DNA from: Clostridium sp.
GTDB lineage: Bacteria > Bacillota > Clostridia > Clostridiales > Clostridiaceae
Length of the DNA: 64,000 nucleotides
NCBI GenBank assembly: GCA_022773025.1
Contig: JALEZF010000058.1
Coordinates: 1 to 64,000, forward strand
Direction: 5' to 3'
Below, piece by piece: positions 61,054-64,000 of this stretch; the stretch's first letter is position 1; every line of letters begins with the position of its first letter. Below the pieces are notes generated by a model. That model did not search any database. It saw nothing but the letters and a program-made list of their open reading frames with translations, and was not told the DNA's origin. The translations under genes were made by a program, and so were the position numbers.

Positions 61054-61476
61054 TTAAGTACGTGCTTTAAATTCATAAGAGCATTTTCGGCAAGTAACTA
61101 CTATATTCTTTTTGCCTCTAGGAAGTCTGAGTTTTTGATTACACCTAGGACATACTACTATTTTAAATTTGATTTTTTGATTTAAAGAATATTTGAGTTG
61201 ATTAAAAAGCCTTGGAATTCCATCTAAAGTGGCTCTTGGGAAATTATCAGGAAGCTTCCTTCCAAATCTGCCCAAAATCCTATTCATGAAATTTGTAAAC
61301 GTATTAAGCTCTGAAGAACGTTTATATGTGTTCTTAGAAAAAGCTCTGTATAAAACAATAACATTAAGTATCATTGCTATTATTCTAGTGTGGCTCATAA
61401 AGCTAAATATGAAGCTTAATATAAGCAAAAATATAGAAAGCAAGTCAAATCCATAAGCACCATATAAAAAGTTCAT
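61054..61476 (-). CDS. Membrane-anchored zinc-ribbon protein
   Basis: About 140 residues from ATG 61476, with GGGAGGG six bases upstream (an ATG at 61491 is inside that site). Two N-terminal hydrophobic segments (FDLLSIFLLILSFIFSFMS and RIIAMILNVIVLYRAF), a basic middle, and a C-terminal zinc ribbon with VVCPRCNQKLRLPRGKKNIVVTCRKCSYEF (CPxC - 17 to 18 residues - CxxC). Such proteins are common in Firmicutes; function unknown. Single gene, convergent with the RND gene. Confidence 0.8.
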   Translation of the reverse strand: MNFLYGAYGFDLLSIFLLILSFIFSFMSHTRIIAMILNVIVLYRAFSKNTYKRSSELNTFTNFMNRILGRFGRKLPDNFPRATLDGIPRLFNQLKYSLNQKIKFKIVVCPRCNQKLRLPRGKKNIVVTCRKCSYEFKART

Positions 61477-61661
61477 GTTATACCCTCCCATTCAGAAAAA
61501 TAATGTCATTAGATATATTTTAATAGATAAATGAGGAATGTGTGTGAATTTTTCTTTAATATAATGAGTAAAATGATAAAATTAAAAAAATCACTATTGA
61601 TTGGTAACGAATTACTTTTGTCTTTCATATAATGGGTTAAAATAATGAAAGGGTGATTGAG

Positions 61662-62021
61662 ATGAAAACAAGTTTTGAAGATATAGGAAAAAAGATTAGT
61701 GAAGGTAGTAAATCAGCAGTAAAAAAGACAAAAGCAGCAGCTGAAGCTATGAAGATAAAAAATAAATTAACAGAGGAAGAGGACGCTTTAGAAACTCTTT
61801 ATATTGAACTTGGAGAAAGATACTTTAAGCTTTTAGGAGACAAACCTGGTGATGAATTTACAAAACTTTGTGCTGCTATAAAAAAATCCAAACATAAGAT
61901 AGAGGAGTTGTCAAAAGAACTTAATGGATTAAAGGGAATAAAGACCTGTGATGAATGTGGACTAGAAGTTGAGGATAAAGCGCTTTATTGCAAGAAGTGT
62001 GGTGCAAAGATAAAACAGTAA
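61662..62021 (+). CDS. Zinc-ribbon protein with helical N-terminus
   Basis: About 119 residues from ATG 61662; AAAGGGTG is at a normal distance, while GTG 61653 is inside that site. Residues 1-90 form long amphipathic helices (SFEDIGKKISEGSKSAVKKTKAAAEA, then AIKKSKHKIEELSKELNGLKG), likely a coiled coil. Residues about 94-117 are a zinc ribbon: CDECGLEVEDKALYCKKCG. The combination resembles small membrane-stress or chaperone-like proteins but the function is unknown. No membrane segment. Confidence 0.8.
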   Translation: MKTSFEDIGKKISEGSKSAVKKTKAAAEAMKIKNKLTEEEDALETLYIELGERYFKLLGDKPGDEFTKLCAAIKKSKHKIEELSKELNGLKGIKTCDECGLEVEDKALYCKKCGAKIKQ

Positions 62022-62096
62022 GGGAATAGTTTATGGCTACTGAGATATACTATATTTTAGGTTATGATTTCACAGAAGCACTTAGGAGGAAAAATC

Positions 62097-62909
62097 ATGA
62101 AAATATACCGCAAAAATCAATATGATGAGATAAAATCATATTTAGTATGCTATCCTGTGAACTTTAGGATTACAGATAGAAACAACGAGTCTTTCAATAA
62201 AATAAATTATGAGATGTTATATAACCAGTATAATGGATTCATTAACAGTATTGTAGAAGAGGGCATAAAACCTAAATTTATAGATATTTCAGATTTTACA
62301 CAACAGATTTTTACTAGGGATATAGGATTCGTTATTAATGATTTATTTTTTATATGCAAAATGAATGAGAAATGCAGAAATGGAGAAACCGAACCACTTA
62401 AGAGATTACTTCAGGAAAACAACATTAACTACTATGAAATGCAAAATAACATTGAAGGTGGAGACCTTAACCTCCACGGCAATGAAATTTTTGTAGGAAT
62501 AAGCAGTAGAACCACAATAGAAGCAGCGGAAGAACTTCAAAAGGTACTAGATAACAGAAAGTTCAATATAAGAGTTGTACCAATTTATTTTGACAGTGCA
62601 AAACTTCATTTAGATTGTGTTTTTAATACTTTGGATAAGGATTCATGCGTAGTTTCACCTTATGTATACAATATAGATGATATAGAATTATATATAAAAA
62701 ATATTTATGAGATAACCAAAGAAGATGCAGATAATCTTGGAACAAACTTTATATACTTAGGAAAGAAGAAGCTTCTTACAAGTAACTTAAGAGTATCAAA
62801 GTTTCTTAAAGAAAAGGGATATGATACTAAATTTATAAAATATGATGAAGTAATGAAAGCAGGAGGAAGTCTTTCCTGCTCTACCTTAGAGCTTATAAGG
62901 GAACCTTAA
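62097..62909 (+). CDS. DDAH/amidinotransferase-family hydrolase
   Basis: About 270 residues from ATG 62097, six bases after AGGAGG. The guanidine-modifying fold is shown by FTRDIGFVINDLFF (substrate Asp and phenylalanine), NNIEGGDLNLHGNEIFVGISSRT (catalytic Glu region), SAKLHLDCVFNTLDKDS (catalytic His) and the C-terminal nucleophile Cys in GGSLSCSTLEL. It should hydrolyse a guanidino or ureido compound, such as dimethylarginine or citrulline, to release an amine; the exact substrate is unknown. No arginine-deiminase-pathway genes adjoin. Terminator follows at once. Confidence 0.88.
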   Translation: MKIYRKNQYDEIKSYLVCYPVNFRITDRNNESFNKINYEMLYNQYNGFINSIVEEGIKPKFIDISDFTQQIFTRDIGFVINDLFFICKMNEKCRNGETEPLKRLLQENNINYYEMQNNIEGGDLNLHGNEIFVGISSRTTIEAAEELQKVLDNRKFNIRVVPIYFDSAKLHLDCVFNTLDKDSCVVSPYVYNIDDIELYIKNIYEITKEDADNLGTNFIYLGKKKLLTSNLRVSKFLKEKGYDTKFIKYDEVMKAGGSLSCSTLELIREP

Positions 62910-62912
62910 TAT

Positions 62913-62955
62913 AAAATCAGGGAGTGAAGGTCATTCACTCCCTGATTTTATATTG
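62913..62955 (+). terminator. Terminator of the DDAH-family gene
   Basis: A perfect 16-base stem AAAATCAGGGAGTGAA / TTCACTCCCTGATTTT with a 5-base loop. Confidence 0.9.
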
Positions 62956-62990
62956 TTAAGAAAGGATTTAAATGGTTATAAGGGATGATG

Positions 62991-63140
62991 CTATGACATT
63001 TTATTATTATCCACTTTATTTCCAGTTTTTTCCCAAGCTATCATCACCATATCTTTTCCTGTTTCTTTTTTTAATAAATCCTCAGCCTTTTTTATAGCAG
63101 AGAAATCCTTATTATTAATATCAGCTATTTTGTAATCCAT
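62991..63140 (-). CDS. Small hypothetical protein
   Basis: A 49-residue, charged protein with AAGGAGGTGATT before the ATG on the minus strand, one of the best ribosome sites in the window. The sequence (ADINNKDFSAIKKAEDLLKK, then TGKDMVMIAWEKTG) suggests one amphipathic helix and a short strand. Similar small proteins occur in other clostridia, as far as I recall, without known role. It is divergent from the CoA-disulfide reductase-like gene, with 178 bases between. Confidence 0.7.
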   Translation of the reverse strand: MDYKIADINNKDFSAIKKAEDLLKKETGKDMVMIAWEKTGNKVDNNKMS

Positions 63141-63318
63141 TAAAAATCACCTCCTTACTATTTAAATTTAGTCTATGATTTTTGAGAGGAATATATACAA
63201 GTTAAATTAGGGTAAACTATAATACTTGAATTATAATGTAAAAATATACTATGGAATAATTGCAAATACTAATGTTATAGTATAAAAGAAATAAAATATA
63301 AGAGAGGAGCTCTGTGAT

Positions 63319-64000
63319 ATGAAGGTTATAATAATTGGAGGAATTGCAGCGGGAACAAGTGCAGGAGCAAAATTAAAAAGAATATCTCCTGATACTGAAG
63401 TAGTAATATATGAAAAATCAGATATAGTATCTTTTGGGGCATGTGGCCTTCCATATTTTGTAGCGAATTATTTTGAAGAACCGAACCAAATGATAGCTAG
63501 GACACCAGAAGCTTTTGAGAAATCTGGAGTTAAAGTTAAGACAAAACATGAAATTATAGATGTAAACTTTCATGATAAATTTGTTATAGTTAAAGACCTA
63601 TCTAATGGTAAGGATTTTAAAGAACACTATGACAAGCTTATGATTGCAACGGGTGCTAGCAGTATAATACCACCTATAAAGAATGTGAATACTTCGAATG
63701 TATGCACATTAAAATCCATGGAAGATGGAGTAAAGCTAAAGGGGCTAATGAAGGATCCTAGCAATAAAAAAGTTGTCATAGTAGGTGCTGGATTTATAGG
63801 ACTTGAGGCGGTAGAAGCTGCAAAAGAACATGGAAAAGAAGTATCAGTGGTGCAGCTAGAAGATAGAATTTTAAAAGATGTATTTGACAAAGAAATAACT
63901 GATCTTTTAGAAGAAGAGATTAGAAATAAGGGAGTAGAACTTTATCTAAATGAAACAGTTAATGAAATAATAGGTAGCGAGAAAGTCACAAAGGTAAAGA
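63319..64000 (+). CDS. CoA-disulfide reductase / NADH oxidase-like flavoprotein (5' part)
   Basis: The gene runs off the window; 227 codons are seen. The FAD-binding motif VIIIGGIAAGTSAGAKLKR is followed by the active-site SFGACGLPYFV, whose single Cys is characteristic of CoA-disulfide reductase, NADH oxidase and NADH-dependent persulfide reductase, then MIATGASSIIPP and the NAD(P)H-binding VVIVGAGFIGLEAVEAAKEHGKEV. It is a cytosolic redox enzyme for thiol or oxygen defence. GAGAGGAGCTCTG precedes ATG 63319. Whether a rhodanese domain follows cannot be seen. Confidence 0.88.
   Translation, partial: MKVIIIGGIAAGTSAGAKLKRISPDTEVVIYEKSDIVSFGACGLPYFVANYFEEPNQMIARTPEAFEKSGVKVKTKHEIIDVNFHDKFVIVKDLSNGKDFKEHYDKLMIATGASSIIPPIKNVNTSNVCTLKSMEDGVKLKGLMKDPSNKKVVIVGAGFIGLEAVEAAKEHGKEVSVVQLEDRILKDVFDKEITDLLEEEIRNKGVELYLNETVNEIIGSEKVTKVK

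Noticed and set aside
1..64000. CRISPR arrays, tRNA, rRNA, prophage or insertion sequences
   Set aside because: No regularly spaced repeats, cloverleaf or ribosomal sequences, integrase or transposase genes were recognised.

Overview
The window is AT-rich DNA with strong AGGAGG-type ribosome binding sites, short intergenic gaps and intrinsic terminators. The gene families present (agr-type quorum sensing, HD-GYP/GGDEF proteins, ethanolamine microcompartment genes, lactate-oxidising Etf cluster, cold-shock protein, remnant of an ETX/MTX2-type toxin) point to an anaerobic, spore-forming-type Firmicute of the genus Clostridium or a close relative. I cannot name the species. No rRNA, tRNA, CRISPR array, intact insertion sequence or prophage was seen.

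Layout. 0.3-3.6 kb: a CPBP protease, a broken aminopeptidase-like gene, and a small cluster of a hypothetical protein, an ArsR/DUF2087 regulator and a methyltransferase. 3.8-5.1 kb: magnesium transporter MgtE. 5.5-11.7 kb: a lactate-utilisation operon (permease, FAD lactate dehydrogenase, acyl-CoA dehydrogenase, EtfB, EtfA) behind a near-consensus promoter with a GntR-type operator. 11.8-16.0 kb: CPBP protein, wrecked aerolysin-like toxin gene, and DUF47 plus Pit phosphate uptake. 16.2-18.8 kb: tandemly duplicated DegV/FakB genes with duplicated promoter and palindrome, then a DUF1836 regulator. 18.9-34.6 kb: housekeeping and accessory genes (phosphoesterase, GNAT, exonuclease, ABC exporter, CspA, galactose genes, YhaM-like nuclease, dipeptidase, L,D-transpeptidase) mixed with decayed genes (FAD oxidoreductase, [NiFe]-hydrogenase small subunit, GGDEF protein). 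34.9-40.1 kb: an agr locus (DUF5317 protein, unknown membrane protein, AgrB, AgrD) followed by an intact GGDEF/HD-GYP protein and a second, broken PAS-GGDEF-HD-GYP gene. 40.3-53.6 kb: a 17-gene ethanolamine-utilisation microcompartment operon. 53.7-64 kb: nitroreductase, secreted anthrax-lethal-factor-like metalloprotease, a selenocysteine-type MsrA, threonine aldolase, a large RND exporter, zinc-ribbon proteins, a DDAH-family hydrolase and the start of a CoA-disulfide reductase-like flavoprotein.

How the genes work together. The lactate operon should import lactate and oxidise it to pyruvate with Etf as electron carrier, with the acyl-CoA dehydrogenase able to use the same Etf pair. The eut operon encodes uptake (EutH), ammonia lyase (EutBC) with its reactivase (EutA) and cobalamin adenosyltransferase (EutT), aldehyde and alcohol dehydrogenases (EutE, EutG), phosphotransacylase (PduL) and six or seven shell proteins, including a PduT-like shell protein with the iron-sulfur cysteine. 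EutV/EutW regulators are not in the window. The agr locus makes a cyclic peptide signal but has no adjacent AgrC/AgrA; a cyclic-di-GMP enzyme sits where they might be expected.

The most notable single observation is the msrA gene, which carries an in-frame TGA exactly at the catalytic cysteine of the GCFWG motif, followed by a bacterial SECIS-like hairpin: a likely selenoprotein. Six multi-lesion or nonsense-interrupted genes in 64 kb indicate active gene decay.
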